Source: Victivallis lenta (GTDB lineage Bacteria > Verrucomicrobiota > Lentisphaeria > Victivallales > Victivallaceae). Taken from it: a DNA stretch of 57,034 nt. The notes under the pieces are model-generated. The model saw only the letters and a program-made list of their open reading frames with translations. It ran no database searches and had not been told where the DNA came from. The translations under genes and the position numbers were made by a program. The stretch spans positions 1 through 57,034 of the forward strand of contig NZ_VUNS01000034.1 of NCBI RefSeq assembly GCF_009695545.1, read 5' to 3'. Below are positions 34,357 through 44,266 of the stretch, piece after piece. Positions within the stretch are counted from its first letter, which is position 1. Each line of letters begins with the position of its first letter.

Positions 34357-35325
34357 TCAGAGAAGACGGGCGATGACTTCATCGGCGCGGCAGAAGGCGA
34401 GGCCGGTGACCGAGTCGGCGCAGCCGTAGTAGAGCGCGATGCGTCCGGTGGGGGCGTCGCATAGGGCGGCGCACGGGAAGGTTACGTTCGGAACATCGCC
34501 GACACACTCGTAGAGTTCGCGCGGGGCGAGCAGGTACTCCTTTGAGCGTGCAAGTACCTTCCACGGTTCTTCGCGGTCGAGCAGCGCGGCGCCGAAGCTG
34601 TAAACGAAACCGTTGCAGCTGGTCAAAACGCCGTGATAGAAGAGCAGCCACCCTTCACTGGTTTCGATCGGGATCGGGCCGGCGCCGATTTTGGTTGCCT
34701 GCCAGCCGTCGGTGGCCGACATGACGTGACGGTGATAGCCCCAGTGCCGGAGATCCGGACTTTCGCAGTAGAAGATATCTCCGAACGGCGTGTGCCCGTT
34801 GTCGCTCGGACGGTTCAGCATCGCATATTTCCCGCCGATCTTGCGCGGGAACAGGACGCCGTTGCGGTTGAACGGCGGAAATGCGTTCGGCAGCTGATGG
34901 AACTCCTTGAAATCAAAGGTGTACCCGAGCCCGATGGTCGGCCCGTTCACGCAGTTGCACCAGATGACGTACCAGCGGTCCTCAAGCCAGAGAACGCGCG
35001 GATCGTATCCTTGCGTGAAGCTCCCCGCCGACGGGCATTCCGGGAGGAAGCGGATCGGTTCCGGCGTGAGCTCCCAGTCGATGCCGTCTTTGCTGAAACC
35101 GGTGTGCAGCTGCATGTAGCGGCGGCGGTCGTCGGCGCGGAAAACGCCGGCGAACCCGTCCCGGAACGGTACGACTGCGCTGTTGAACACACTGTTCGAG
35201 GTCGGCGTCGCGTCGCGGCCGATGACCGGGTTGCCGCTGTACCGCCAGACGGTTTCACGCGAGCCGGCCGGACGCTCCTGCCACGGGATCGAGGGGAGGG
35301 CGGGCGCGAAGATTTCAATACTCAT
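34357..35325 (-). CDS. GH130-family beta-mannoside phosphorylase/hydrolase
   Basis: A 322-aa five-bladed beta-propeller of family GH130, whose members phosphorolyse or hydrolyse beta-mannosides. Visible landmarks are [10 protein letters not shown] near the start, [38 protein letters not shown] (containing the catalytic-region Asp), and [19 protein letters not shown]. The last is a signature that binds phosphate in phosphorylases; I cannot tell the two activities apart here. The start is the ATG at 35325; a TTG two codons upstream is unlikely. It follows a pseudopilin gene by 2 nt, with AGGAAA as its ribosome-binding site, and is the last gene of the LacI cluster. Cytoplasmic. Confidence 0.9.
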   Translation of the reverse strand: MSIEIFAPALPSIPWQERPAGSRETVWRYSGNPVIGRDATPTSNSVFNSAVVPFRDGFAGVFRADDRRRYMQLHTGFSKDGIDWELTPEPIRFLPECPSAGSFTQGYDPRVLWLEDRWYVIWCNCVNGPTIGLGYTFDFKEFHQLPNAFPPFNRNGVLFPRKIGGKYAMLNRPSDNGHTPFGDIFYCESPDLRHWGYHRHVMSATDGWQATKIGAGPIPIETSEGWLLFYHGVLTSCNGFVYSFGAALLDREEPWKVLARSKEYLLAPRELYECVGDVPNVTFPCAALCDAPTGRIALYYGCADSVTGLAFCRADEVIARLL

Positions 35326-35327
35326 GA

Positions 35328-36059
35328 TCAATCGTTTCCTGTATGCTTGTAATAGGCGATGGACTCGGGTTTTCCGTCGCTTTTCAGCAGACGTTCCTTA
35401 TAAGCCGCCGCGTTGTGCGATTTGACATGCCCGTCCAGGTAGCAGACATTGCCTCCCTGTCCGTGACGGATATAGCCGTTGGCCGGATTGACCGAACCGC
35501 TGTTATAGTAGACGATGTCATTGCGGATATCGCAGATCGCCATAACGGAGCCCGGACTGGGAACCGCGCTGATTTTACGCGGAATCGAATGCTGGATCGC
35601 GCCGCTTCCGTCGATGGCGGTCATGAGTCCCGCATTGGCTTCGCCGTTGACGGCTTTGTTGAAGGCGTTGAACCCGTATCCCCTGGACCACCACGAGTAA
35701 TCGTTTTCCCCGTATTTTTCGTTGTTGGACGGGCAGCTGTAGGTGGAGGGGCGGAACCGGTTCGGATCGTTTGTGCTCCTCTGCTGGTAAAGAATGCCGA
35801 GAAGCCGCGCATAATTGTGATTCCAGTTGGTGCCGCCCTGACCGGGCGGCAGGGTTTTCGTCTTGGCCGGAACAATGTAGCCCTGATAGTCATTGATGTA
35901 CATCGTGACTTCGGTCCCCTGTTGCTTCAGGTTGTTGACGCAGGCGATGTTTTTGCCGCGTTCACGCGCCTGCTGGAGTGCCGGCAGCAGCATCGCGGCG
36001 AGGATGGCGATGATCGCGATCACCACGAGAAGCTCGATCAAAGTGAATTGTTTTTTCAT
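35328..36059 (-). CDS. Pseudopilin-like protein (H-x9-DG type), cluster 1
   Basis: A 243-aa protein with a type II secretion / type IV pilin-like N-terminus: MKKQ followed by [16 protein letters not shown], a hydrophobic helix with Glu at +5. The C-terminal segment [14 protein letters not shown] matches the H-x9-DG motif of the large PVC-group pseudopilin family. The residue before the presumed cleavage site is Gln rather than the usual Gly. The ATG at 36059 follows AAGGAAG, which joins the TAA of the GH gene upstream; a longer frame to 36098 is excluded by that. It lies between two glycosidases and under a LacI gene, implying a role in exporting or displaying them, which is an inference. Confidence 0.88.
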   Translation of the reverse strand: MKKQFTLIELLVVIAIIAILAAMLLPALQQARERGKNIACVNNLKQQGTEVTMYINDYQGYIVPAKTKTLPPGQGGTNWNHNYARLLGILYQQRSTNDPNRFRPSTYSCPSNNEKYGENDYSWWSRGYGFNAFNKAVNGEANAGLMTAIDGSGAIQHSIPRKISAVPSPGSVMAICDIRNDIVYYNSGSVNPANGYIRHGQGGNVCYLDGHVKSHNAAAYKERLLKSDGKPESIAYYKHTGND

Positions 36060-36070
36060 AACGGCTTCCT

Positions 36071-39000
36071 TTATTGTTTGAGGGTTGAAAACGTCCATTT
36101 CAGATCACCGGTCCAGCTTTGGCCCGGAGCGAGCTTCAGATCCCTGCTGCTCTCCATTTCGAAGTTGCAGCAGCCGATGCCGAACCAGAGGCGCGGCTTG
36201 CGGAATTCGTCAAGGGAGAAATCCTGGCGGATCCGGTAATGTTTCGACGGGCTGGTCAGCAGCCAGTAACCATCGGAGAATTCCGGTGTCGTCCGGTCGC
36301 CGAGACCGGTCCAGTACGGAATTTCGAGCTCTTTGCCGCCGATCGGCAGCGTCAGCAGATCGGAGTGGCTGACCGCTTCGCCTCCGACCGTGTATTCCGG
36401 GTGCATGTACCACGAGCAGGCCAGCTCCCGGCTGCTGCGGCTGTCAAGCCGGACTTTCAGGTCGAGAACACCGTTTCCCTTCAGGGTCAATGTCTTGACT
36501 GCTGCGAGATTGCCGGGGTTTTCGGCCGACATTTCAATGCCGTCCGGCAGGAGCCGGACTTTGTACGGCGTATTGCGGCCGATGCCGCTGCCGTTCGGCG
36601 CCCTGACTTCATCCCAGATGCAGTAGTAGAACGCGATGTTGTGCAGTCCGCCGAGGCGGTCGTACGGGACGGTGATCTGGTTGGCGCCGGTCCGCCGGTC
36701 GAAAATCTCGAGGATGCGTCCGCCGCGCTGCGGATCGACGGTGACTTCAAGCGTGTCGTCAGAGAGCACATAAACGTCGTTTTGATAACCGTACATCTTT
36801 CCCGTCGTCACGCCGGGCTTCTCCGCGAGGCGGCGGACGAAGAGCGTGGTCTTGTCGGAACGGCTTTCGTACTTTCCCTCATAGTTGATCGCAAGTTCGT
36901 AACGGTCGAGAATCAGCCCGGCCGGGGCCGGTACCGCCAGCACGGCGCGTTCGCTTTGGCCGGGGGCGAGCTTCACGGTTTTCGAGGCGAGCGCCTTTCC
37001 CTCCGGAGTTTCGAGCGAAAGGTGAACCTCGAGCGTTTCGGCGGTCGGATTTGTGAGCGTCGCTCCGATTTCGGACTTCCGGCCCGGCCCGGTCACCACG
37101 ACCGGAGAGTCGGGCTTGAGACCGACGCGGTCGGAGGCGGTTTTTTCTTCGACCGCGACCGTTTTCACCAGCTCCGCCGGAGCGGCGCTTTCGAGATAGA
37201 CCGGGGCGGGGCCGAAGACCGTGCGGAAAGAGCCGTCCGGCGCGGTCCGGATCTCCTTTTTTTCACCTGTCATCGAAACGACGGTGACGGTTCCCGGCCG
37301 GGTGCGGAAGGTTCCGGCCATTTCGGAAGCGCCGTTCCAGACGACGGTGACGAAACGGTCCGTTTCCGGATTCCGGTAGACGTAACCGTAATTCACCTCA
37401 TCGGAACCCTTCATTGGGAAATCGTAAACGCATTTTCCGAGTTCGCGGCCGAGCACCTGGCTGGCGTAGTAAGCCGGTTTCTTCTGCCCTTTGTAATCGA
37501 GCATGCCGAAGGAGTGTTCGGTGTAGTTCGGGTCCTCGCCTTCGTCCCAGAAACTGTAGACGAAGACGCGGCGGAAACCGAGCACGTGCTGGATGATGAG
37601 TCCGCGCACGAGGAACGCGGCCTTGCGTTCCGGCGTCATCTCCCCGACCGGATTGGCGACGTTGCAGTCGGTGTAGCCGAATTCGGTCGTGATCATCGGT
37701 TTGCCGGCGTCGCCGTACTTCGCCATGATCTCCCGGACTTTCGCGATGCGTTCGAAAAGTCCTTCGGGGCTGCCGGACGGATAGCCGGGCGGATAGACGA
37801 AGTCGGCCGTGTTGCCGAGGTAGTTGTGAATGTCGAGCACGTCGAAATGCTCTTTTGCTCCCGCCGCGTAGAACTTCTCGAGAAAGTCGAGCGAACGGCC
37901 GTCGAGGCAGACGGTCGGAGCATAAAGCAGCGCGTGCGGCACATCCGCCTTCAGCTCCCGGTTGATGTCGGCGACGCGCTTTGCATAGTCGGCCCCCCGG
38001 ATGCCGTGCAGGTGCGGCTCGTTACCCGCTCCGTAGAGGTGGACGCCCATCCGGCCGCCGTTGGCATAATTGCGCTTGCCGGAGAAGGTCGTCGCCGCGA
38101 TGCCGCGCTCGTAGAGCATTTTGAGGATTTCCGGGTAGCTCTCCCACCAGCGGATCGTTTTGAACGGCGTTTCGGCCAGCAGATCGAGCGCAACGGTTTC
38201 CCATTCGCGGGTGCGCTTGGCATGACGCGCTCCGCCGCCGCCCCAGAAGTGATTGATGGCCAGCATGTCGCCGAAGGTTTTCACGTCGATCGGTCCCGGC
38301 GCCGTCCAGGTGAACGGCTTGACGACCGGGTATTCGCCGTCGTCGTAAACCGCCGTCACGCCGTAGCTGCCGGTCTCTCCGGGCGTCAGCGGATAGACGA
38401 CGGTTCTGACGGTCGCGGCCGGATATTCGCCGATCCGTTCGACGCCTTCTTCGGTGATTTTCGAAAACGGTTTCTGCGAGCGGTAGACCCGGTAACTTTT
38501 CACCTGCGAGGCTGAGCCGAAGCCGCTCCAGTCGAGCGTCAGGGCGCTTGAGCCGATGCCGCTTCCCGTCACGGCGACTTCGGGACGCTGGTTCTCGGGC
38601 AGGTAGGCGGTCCGGTCAGCTCCCTGCGGCAGCCGGTCGCCCCAGACCGCGACCTCGGAGAGGATCATCTGCATGCGGGCCGGATGCTTTTTGACCCGGA
38701 ACCGGACATAGCGCGCCGCCGCCGGTTTTTCGAGTTTGAGTTCGACCGGTTCACCAAGTTTTTCAGCTTGGTTCAGAAGCCCTTCCGGGCAGTTTATGCT
38801 GCCGACCGAAACGAATTTCGCCCCGTCCGCCGACAGCAGAAGCTCGAAGGTCTCGAAGCCCTGCGTTTTCGTCTGCTGCGACCAGATTGCCGCGCGGGTG
38901 ATGAGATAGGTGTCCTTCAGGTCGAGCGTGAAGGTTGCATAGTACTGGCCGCCCCAGTTGCCGAACGCCTGGCAGTTCCCGTCGGTGCCGCGCCGTCCGT

Positions 39001-39844
39001 CGAGCAGGACGCGGCAGGTGCCGTCCGGACGCGAACCGGTCTTCAGCATCTCTTCGGACTTCGTCGCATATGGCCCGTCTGTGACCCAGCTGAGTGTCGC
39101 GCCGGTGGCGAGAGCCGCTTCTCCGGCCGGGAAGGTGTTGCCGGCCGGGTTGCCGCTCAGCCGTTTTTCGCTGATCTTCACATCCGGGGCGACCGGAACG
39201 GCAATCGCTTCAGCCGCCTGCGCGCTTCCGGCCTCGTTGCCCCAGACCGCAACTTCGCTGATGACCTGCTGCGGGGAACCGTCGCGCACCTTGACCCGGA
39301 ACTGCACATACTGCGCCGTGACCGGTTCGGAGAATGGGAGTTCGAGCGGAATGCCGAGCTTATTCGCTTCGCTCGACAGCCCGTCCGCGAATGCGCCGGA
39401 GGCGGCCGGAACGAAGGTTTTGCCGTCTGAGCTCACGAGGATTTCGACATCGCCGGATTTCTGGGTTTTATTGAACTGCGCCCAGACCGCCGCCCGGGTC
39501 AGGCCGTACGGCTTTTTGAGGTCGATCACAAAACTTTCAAAACGGGTCTTCGGCTGCCAGGAGCCGAATCCCTGACAGTCGCCCTCCGGTCCGCGCCGCC
39601 CGTCCAGCAGCGCCCGGAAGGTCCCGTCGGGCCGGGCCGCGGTTTTGGCGAATTCCGGGCTGGAGGCGAATGCCCCGTCCGTGACGACCGACAGGGTCGC
39701 CCCGGTTTTCAGGCGCGGTTCGCCGGCGGGGAAGGTGTTCGAACCCCAGCCCGGACGTTCGTTGTCGGTCAGCAGGAAGTCTGCCGCGCCGAGAGCGGTT
39801 CCGAACAGAAGCGCTCCGGCAGTCAGGTATGCGGATGGTCTCAT
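36071..39844 (-). CDS. Large exported clan GH-A glycosidase with two discoidin domains
   Basis: A 1257-aa protein with signal peptide ([21 protein letters not shown]). Two similar F5/8-type C (discoidin) sugar-binding domains lie at about residues 35-215 and 235-410; both carry a GNTFPAGE or related opening and LLDGRRG. An FN3-like domain (about 430-520) leads into a TIM barrel. Its probable acid/base is Glu609 in [10 protein letters not shown] and its nucleophile Glu721 in MITTEFGY, as in clan GH-A. Beta-sandwich domains follow (about 840-1257). The family number and substrate are not certain. Its ATG overlaps the LacI stop by 4 nt, and a pseudopilin gene follows by 11 nt. Confidence 0.82.
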   Translation of the reverse strand: MRPSAYLTAGALLFGTALGAADFLLTDNERPGWGSNTFPAGEPRLKTGATLSVVTDGAFASSPEFAKTAARPDGTFRALLDGRRGPEGDCQGFGSWQPKTRFESFVIDLKKPYGLTRAAVWAQFNKTQKSGDVEILVSSDGKTFVPAASGAFADGLSSEANKLGIPLELPFSEPVTAQYVQFRVKVRDGSPQQVISEVAVWGNEAGSAQAAEAIAVPVAPDVKISEKRLSGNPAGNTFPAGEAALATGATLSWVTDGPYATKSEEMLKTGSRPDGTCRVLLDGRRGTDGNCQAFGNWGGQYYATFTLDLKDTYLITRAAIWSQQTKTQGFETFELLLSADGAKFVSVGSINCPEGLLNQAEKLGEPVELKLEKPAAARYVRFRVKKHPARMQMILSEVAVWGDRLPQGADRTAYLPENQRPEVAVTGSGIGSSALTLDWSGFGSASQVKSYRVYRSQKPFSKITEEGVERIGEYPAATVRTVVYPLTPGETGSYGVTAVYDDGEYPVVKPFTWTAPGPIDVKTFGDMLAINHFWGGGGARHAKRTREWETVALDLLAETPFKTIRWWESYPEILKMLYERGIAATTFSGKRNYANGGRMGVHLYGAGNEPHLHGIRGADYAKRVADINRELKADVPHALLYAPTVCLDGRSLDFLEKFYAAGAKEHFDVLDIHNYLGNTADFVYPPGYPSGSPEGLFERIAKVREIMAKYGDAGKPMITTEFGYTDCNVANPVGEMTPERKAAFLVRGLIIQHVLGFRRVFVYSFWDEGEDPNYTEHSFGMLDYKGQKKPAYYASQVLGRELGKCVYDFPMKGSDEVNYGYVYRNPETDRFVTVVWNGASEMAGTFRTRPGTVTVVSMTGEKKEIRTAPDGSFRTVFGPAPVYLESAAPAELVKTVAVEEKTASDRVGLKPDSPVVVTGPGRKSEIGATLTNPTAETLEVHLSLETPEGKALASKTVKLAPGQSERAVLAVPAPAGLILDRYELAINYEGKYESRSDKTTLFVRRLAEKPGVTTGKMYGYQNDVYVLSDDTLEVTVDPQRGGRILEIFDRRTGANQITVPYDRLGGLHNIAFYYCIWDEVRAPNGSGIGRNTPYKVRLLPDGIEMSAENPGNLAAVKTLTLKGNGVLDLKVRLDSRSSRELACSWYMHPEYTVGGEAVSHSDLLTLPIGGKELEIPYWTGLGDRTTPEFSDGYWLLTSPSKHYRIRQDFSLDEFRKPRLWFGIGCCNFEMESSRDLKLAPGQSWTGDLKWTFSTLKQ

Positions 39845-40878
39845 TGTTTTTTCTCCCCGGTTATATTCATGACGGAATCGCGAACGATCAGTTTTGTATC
39901 CAGCGTTTCGCAGGGCAGACCGGCACGCTGGTTCTTCAGCAGTTCATCGAGGTACTTGACCGCGCGGTAGCCGAACTCGGTCAGCGGCTGCCGGACCGTG
40001 GTCAGCGCCGGGTGCAGGTAGCGGCCGTACGGAATATCGTCGAAGCCGATGATCGAGATGTCCTCCGGCACGCGCAGATTCGCATCCCAGCAGGCCTTGA
40101 CCGCGCCGACCGCCATTTCGTCGTTCGTGCAGAAGACCGCGGTGATTTCCGGACAGGTCAGCAGGAGCTGCGTGCACTGGTTGTAACCGGCCTCGGTGGT
40201 CTCGGGCGTCGGCTGGTGCGGGATGATCCAGCCGGATTTGCGGTCCGGGCTGATCTTCGCCATGACGTCCAGGTAGCCCTGCAGCCGCTGCTGGTGGTTC
40301 TCGCTGTTCTCGAGCGCGTTGCAGAGAAAGCCGATCTTCGTGTGTCCGCATTCGGCGAGATACTCCATCGCCTTGACGGCGCCGGTGTAGGATTCGTTGT
40401 TCAGGAAGCCCATTTTCGGGGCGTTCGTGCTGCCGTTGACCAGCATGACCGGAATCTCCGATTCGATGAGCTGCGGCAGCTGGTCGGTGACCCGTTCCGG
40501 CGGGAACAGCACGACCGCGTCGCAGCGACGTTCGCGGATCAGCTGCAGCAGAGGCTTCGCATCGGGGGTGATCCGGTAGAAAATCACCGTGACGTCGAGC
40601 AACCCGCCGTCGCTGTAATCGGCCACGCCGTCGAGCACCTGCGAGATATACTCGTTCACGAGCGAGGTGTCCATGACGACGATGACGCCGATGTTGATCC
40701 GCCGCTCGCTCCCCTTGGTCGGCGCAAAGTTGAACTTCTCGACTACCGCCGAGACTTTGCGGCGCATCGCTTCGCTCACATCGGTCCGGTTGTTGATGAC
40801 CCGCGACACGGTGGCGAGCGAAACGCCCGCCTCTTCCGCCACGAGTTTGATGTTGATCTCTTTCTTATGTCTGGCCAT
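39841..40878 (-). CDS. LacI-family transcriptional regulator, cluster 1
   Basis: A 345-aa repressor. The N-terminal helix-turn-helix with hinge helix is seen in NIKLVAEEAGVSLATVSRVI near residue 10. The periplasmic-binding-protein-like sugar-sensing domain follows (IGVIVVMDTSLVNEYISQVL, then DDIPYGRYLHPALTTVRQP near the end). It is the first gene of the cluster and overlaps the large GH gene by 4 nt. Two ATTTATTTTCG sites flank its own promoter, so autorepression is likely. Confidence 0.93.
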   Translation of the reverse strand: MARHKKEINIKLVAEEAGVSLATVSRVINNRTDVSEAMRRKVSAVVEKFNFAPTKGSERRINIGVIVVMDTSLVNEYISQVLDGVADYSDGGLLDVTVIFYRITPDAKPLLQLIRERRCDAVVLFPPERVTDQLPQLIESEIPVMLVNGSTNAPKMGFLNNESYTGAVKAMEYLAECGHTKIGFLCNALENSENHQQRLQGYLDVMAKISPDRKSGWIIPHQPTPETTEAGYNQCTQLLLTCPEITAVFCTNDEMAVGAVKACWDANLRVPEDISIIGFDDIPYGRYLHPALTTVRQPLTEFGYRAVKYLDELLKNQRAGLPCETLDTKLIVRDSVMNITGEKKQ

Positions 40879-40900
40879 GATTCCGGGCGACCCCCTGTTG

Positions 40901-40968
40901 ATTTATTTTCGTAAATTAATTATGATACAGAATCGTCAAAAAAGCAAGTGTGAAAAAATTTATTTTCG
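40901..40968 (-). promoter_or_regulatory. Promoter of LacI cluster 1 with two candidate operators
   Basis: On the minus strand TTGCTT (40947-40942) and CATAAT (40924-40919) are 17 bp apart. The 11-bp sequence ATTTATTTTCG occurs at 40901-40911 and 40958-40968, 57 bp apart and on either side of that promoter. Each sits in an imperfect palindrome centred on CG, as LacI-family operators do. Repression by looping is plausible. Confidence 0.55.
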
Positions 40969-41004
40969 AAAAAAAATAAAGAATCGTTATTTTATTGATT
41001 GTGC

Positions 41005-41047
41005 TTGACTTTATCATCAATTAAATTATATTACGAAACGATATAAT
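41005..41047 (+). promoter_or_regulatory. MATE-MarR promoter with overlapping inverted repeat
   Basis: TTGACT (41005-41010) and TATATT (41027-41032) are 16 bp apart. The inverted repeat ATTATAT (41025-41031) / ATATAAT (41041-41047), with a 9-bp centre, covers the -10 box. MarR proteins bind such palindromes, and a MarR gene is second in this operon. Confidence 0.55.
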
Positions 41048-41081
41048 AAATAAATTTACTATTTGGGAATGAGAGGAAGTC

Positions 41082-42404
41082 ATGAGCGACCTGAAGCTGT
41101 TTTTCCGTTACATCACTCCGTCGATGCTCGGGATGCTGATTGCAGGGGTATACAGCATCGTGGATATTTTTTTCGTCGGCATCGCGGTGGGCGAAGAGGG
41201 ATTGGCGGCGATCTCGCTTGCCTTCCCGGTCGTGATGCTGGTCTACGGCATCGGCGACATGATCGGCACCGGTGCGGGAATCCTGATTTCCCGGGAACGC
41301 GGCTGCGGGAATGCTGCCGAGGCGAACCGTTTTTTCAACCGGATGCTGCTGATGGAGCTGCTCGCGGGGGTTCTGCTGCCGCTGCTGGTCATTCCCTGGC
41401 TCGGTCTGATCCTGACCGGTTCCGGCGCGACGCCGGAGCTGCTGCCGGGGGCGTACAGCTATACGGCGATCCTGCTCGGCGCGGGCGTCATGCAGATGGT
41501 GGCGATGGGGCTGATGACCGCGATCCGCAACGACGGACGGCCGATTCTGGCCATGTGGCTGGTCGTGGTCGGGCTGGTCGGCAACATCGGGCTCGATGCG
41601 CTTTTCATGATCGGGCTCGGCTGGGGGCTGGTCGGCGCGGCCGTGGCGACGGTGCTCGCACAGGGGATGGCGATGCTCTGTTCGCTGGGCTATTTTTTCA
41701 CGCGCTATGCGGGGCTGGGCGTGCGCATCCGGGAGATGCGGCTTTCGCGGGAGTGCGGCCGGATTCTTTCGCTCGGCATTCCGACGTTCGGCAACCAGCT
41801 TTCGATCGGCGCGATGCTGTTCTTCCACAACTGGCAGAGTCTCGCCTACGGCGGCGTAGTGGCGCTCGCCGCCTACACGGTCATCAGCACGGTCGAATCG
41901 GTCGGTTCGATGCTCATGACCGGCATGGGGGCCGGAGTTCAGCCGCTGGTGAGTTACTTCTTCGGCGGCGGCCGCTGCCGACGCGGACACCGGATCGGCA
42001 ATTACGGAATGGTTTCGGCCTTTCTGCTCGGCATTGTGATGATGTTCGCTTCCATGGTCGCCTGCCGCTTCGTGCCGTGGAGCATGGGGCTCTCCGGCGA
42101 GGCGGCGGAGGAGGCGGCGCACGGAATTCTGATCGGGTCGTCCGCGTTCCTGCTGCTGGGCGTGGTCCGGGTCGGCAGCGTTTATTTTCAGGCTTCGGGC
42201 CGGATTATTCCGGCTTCGATCTTGATTTACGGCGATTCCTTCTGTATATTGCCGTTGTGTCTGCTGGTGCTGCCGCTCTTTTTCGGACTCAACGGAGTCT
42301 GGGCGGCGATGCCGGTGTCACGGATTTTTCTCTTCGGGCTGCTGCTGTTCTTCCTGCGGCGGCGCCGGGAAGGGAACAGCATGAGGGTTTTGAATGGGTG
42401 TTGA
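41082..42404 (+). CDS. MATE-family efflux transporter, MarR-linked
   Basis: A 440-aa MATE exporter with 12 predicted helices. The family signature ITPSMLGMLIAGVYSIVDIFFVGI is at the N-terminus, and the second half contains GMGAGVQPLVSYFFGGG. These pumps export toxic compounds or metabolites by cation antiport. It starts from its own promoter with GAGAGGAAG before the ATG and overlaps a MarR-type regulator gene by 11 nt, which suggests inducible resistance or detoxification. Confidence 0.92.
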   Translation: MSDLKLFFRYITPSMLGMLIAGVYSIVDIFFVGIAVGEEGLAAISLAFPVVMLVYGIGDMIGTGAGILISRERGCGNAAEANRFFNRMLLMELLAGVLLPLLVIPWLGLILTGSGATPELLPGAYSYTAILLGAGVMQMVAMGLMTAIRNDGRPILAMWLVVVGLVGNIGLDALFMIGLGWGLVGAAVATVLAQGMAMLCSLGYFFTRYAGLGVRIREMRLSRECGRILSLGIPTFGNQLSIGAMLFFHNWQSLAYGGVVALAAYTVISTVESVGSMLMTGMGAGVQPLVSYFFGGGRCRRGHRIGNYGMVSAFLLGIVMMFASMVACRFVPWSMGLSGEAAEEAAHGILIGSSAFLLLGVVRVGSVYFQASGRIIPASILIYGDSFCILPLCLLVLPLFFGLNGVWAAMPVSRIFLFGLLLFFLRRRREGNSMRVLNGC

Positions 42405-42867
42405 CAGAACATACGCGATCCGGCAGCACAGGCGGTTCATGGACAGCTGGTTCAAGCTCGACCGCAACTATTGCCGGCTGCTGAAAAGATGGGATATTTC
42501 AATCAATACGCTCTGGGTGCTCGAGCATCTGCAGCGCCATCCGGAGGGCGGGGAGCCGGCCGTGCTGGCCGATCAGGTCAATATGTTGCGCCAGACGATG
42601 ACGCTGACGCTCGACCAGCTGGAAAAGCGCGGCTATCTGTGCCGCACACCGCATAAGACCGACCGCCGCCGCAAGATCGTGACGCTGACTCCGGCAGGGC
42701 AGGCGTTTGCCGCCGAGGTTCTCGATGTGGTGACGGGGTTCGAGCTGGCGGCGATGGAAGCGCTGACTGGCGAAGAACTCGAAGCGCTGGTCGAGAACTC
42801 CGTGAAGTATCAGGAAGCGTTCGAAAAGAGCCTCGAAAGCGAAAGTAAAAACGGCAGCGGCGAATAG
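42394..42867 (+). CDS. MarR-family transcriptional regulator
   Basis: A 157-aa winged-helix regulator of the MarR type. The recognition region is VLADQVNMLRQTMTLTLDQLEKRGYL, and the wing is RTPHKTDRRRKIVTLTPAGQAF. Dimerisation helices lie at both ends. It overlaps the MATE gene by 11 nt and likely autoregulates this pair by the palindrome over their promoter. Confidence 0.9.
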   Translation: MGVDRTYAIRQHRRFMDSWFKLDRNYCRLLKRWDISINTLWVLEHLQRHPEGGEPAVLADQVNMLRQTMTLTLDQLEKRGYLCRTPHKTDRRRKIVTLTPAGQAFAAEVLDVVTGFELAAMEALTGEELEALVENSVKYQEAFEKSLESESKNGSGE

Positions 42868-42912
42868 CCGGGGAGGGGAAAGCGATGCGTTTCCCCTGGT
42901 CCCGGAATCCGT

Positions 42913-43173
42913 TTATGGAATGACGCCGAGGTTTTTCAGGTCTTTCTCGAGCTTTTCGGGATTGAACACTTCGCCCGGGCGCCATTTGCCGTTGTATTCG
43001 AGGGTCGGGACAACCCAGTCGTCGCCGCCGTTCACATCGATGACTTTTTCGATGACGTTCCGGGATTCCTCCTCAATCTCATGATAATCGAATGGAATGT
43101 TGTGCTCCTTGAGCCATTCCACCGCATGTCTTGTATGGGGACACTGGTCCCAGCCGTAAACCTGCAGTACCAT
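42913..43173 (-). CDS. Glutaredoxin-like protein with a CPHT active site
   Basis: An 86-aa thioredoxin-fold protein. The active-site segment is YGWDQCPHTRHAVEWL with C-P-H-T in place of C-P-Y-C, so it has one catalytic Cys and may act as a monothiol glutaredoxin or a variant. WVVPTLEYNGKW is the cis-Pro loop. AGGAGG sits before the ATG at 43173. Longer frames continuing upstream are artefacts. It lies alone between a MarR gene and an amidase gene on the opposite strand from the former. Confidence 0.88.
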   Translation of the reverse strand: MVLQVYGWDQCPHTRHAVEWLKEHNIPFDYHEIEEESRNVIEKVIDVNGGDDWVVPTLEYNGKWRPGEVFNPEKLEKDLKNLGVIP

Positions 43174-43246
43174 ATTGCACCTCCTCTTCTTAAAGGTTGC
43201 TTTTATCATAGCATGACTTTCCGTGAAATACAAGTTCGGGAGGCGA

Positions 43247-44137
43247 TTATCCGCCGATCTTCGCGCGGTTCCGGAAAGCGTCGACGCCGTCGGCGATCGC
43301 TTCGGCCGTCCGCTGCTGCGCGGCCGGGTCGGCAAGCTTTTTCTCCTCTTCGGGATTCGAGATGAATCCGGCTTCGACCAGCAGGGCCGGGCAGGCGGAA
43401 CGGACCAGCACCCGGAAGCGGGCGAACCGGATGCCCCGGTCCGGCAGCCCGGATTTCTCGATGAGGCGCGACTGGATTTCACGGGCCAGAATCATATCGT
43501 TCCAGAGCGAACGTGCCGCCTGCGGCACGGCCGGCGGTCTGCTGTCCGCCGGGTCGTTGGTGCTCGGCACGCCGTCCGGCGTCAGCAGGTAAATCTCGGC
43601 GCCGGAGACCGTTTTGTCGCGCGCGGAGTTGTGGTGGATCGACAGGAACAGATCCGCATCGCGTTCACCCGGCAGGTCGCCGCGCGCGTTGAGCGGCAGG
43701 AACCGGTCGTCGTCGCGGGTCATGATGACCCGGCAGCCGCGCTTCTCCAGTTCGGCGCGGAGCTTCCGGGCGAGGGCGAGATTCAGCTCCTTCTCCTGGT
43801 GCAGCGTTCCCGGCGCGCCGATCTCCCGGCCGCCGTGACCGGGGTCGATGACGATGGTGCGGAGCGGACGTTTGAGGCGGGGCGTCATGGAAAGCAGCGG
43901 TTCGATGACGGTTTTCCGATCGGTCCCGGTCACTTCTCCGCCGGCGCCCGCGGGCGTGGTCAGATAAACGAGCGTGCCGTTGATGCGGCCTTCGCGTCTG
44001 CCGGGTTCGAGCTTCAGGCAGTTGCGTCCTTTCTTGTGCAGAAACGGGTCCGAGCTGCATCCGGCGGGGAACAGCAGCAGGAGTCCGAAGAGAAAAAGCG
44101 GCAGGAGGCCGCGGCATCCGGGTCCGGGTGTTTGCAT
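43247..44137 (-). CDS. N-acetylmuramoyl-L-alanine amidase lipoprotein
   Basis: A 296-aa cell-wall hydrolase of the Amidase_3 (AmiC) type, cleaving the bond between MurNAc and the peptide. The signal ends in a lipobox, FPAGC at about residues 24-28 after a hydrophobic segment, so it is a lipoprotein. The catalytic domain starts TIVIDPGHGGREIGAPG, with QEKELNLALARKL (zinc Glu), DLFLSIHHNS (zinc His) and LLVEAGFISNPEEEK (catalytic Glu). I chose the ATG at 44137 because GGAGG is 6 nt upstream; the longer start at 44149 lies inside that site. A 17-bp-spaced promoter lies just upstream. Confidence 0.92.
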   Translation of the reverse strand: MQTPGPGCRGLLPLFLFGLLLLFPAGCSSDPFLHKKGRNCLKLEPGRREGRINGTLVYLTTPAGAGGEVTGTDRKTVIEPLLSMTPRLKRPLRTIVIDPGHGGREIGAPGTLHQEKELNLALARKLRAELEKRGCRVIMTRDDDRFLPLNARGDLPGERDADLFLSIHHNSARDKTVSGAEIYLLTPDGVPSTNDPADSRPPAVPQAARSLWNDMILAREIQSRLIEKSGLPDRGIRFARFRVLVRSACPALLVEAGFISNPEEEKKLADPAAQQRTAEAIADGVDAFRNRAKIGG

Positions 44138-44165
44138 ATCATCCTCCATCTGGTTGACCGGATAA

Positions 44166-44194
44166 AGTATATCATGCCGGAGGCGCGAAAGCAA
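44166..44194 (-). promoter_or_regulatory. Candidate promoter of the amidase gene
   Basis: On the minus strand TTGCTT (44194-44189) and TATACT (44171-44166) are 17 bp apart, about 30 bp before the amidase start. It lies back to back with a plus-strand promoter only 3 bp away. Confidence 0.65.
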
Positions 44195-44196
44195 AC

Positions 44197-44224
44197 TTGA
44201 AAACCGGCTGCGCCGGATTATCTT
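44197..44224 (+). promoter_or_regulatory. Candidate promoter of the small frameshifted gene
   Basis: TTGAAA (44197-44202) and TATCTT (44219-44224) are 16 bp apart, upstream of the ATG at 44267. A hairpin-like CCGGCTGCGCCGG lies in the spacer. Confidence 0.5.
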
Positions 44225-44266
44225 ATGCTGTTACCGCATGAAACCGGAAAGGAGAGGTGAAGGGAT

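Noticed and set aside
36119-38515. 798-codon plus-strand open frame
   Set aside because: Antisense to the large discoidin GH gene.
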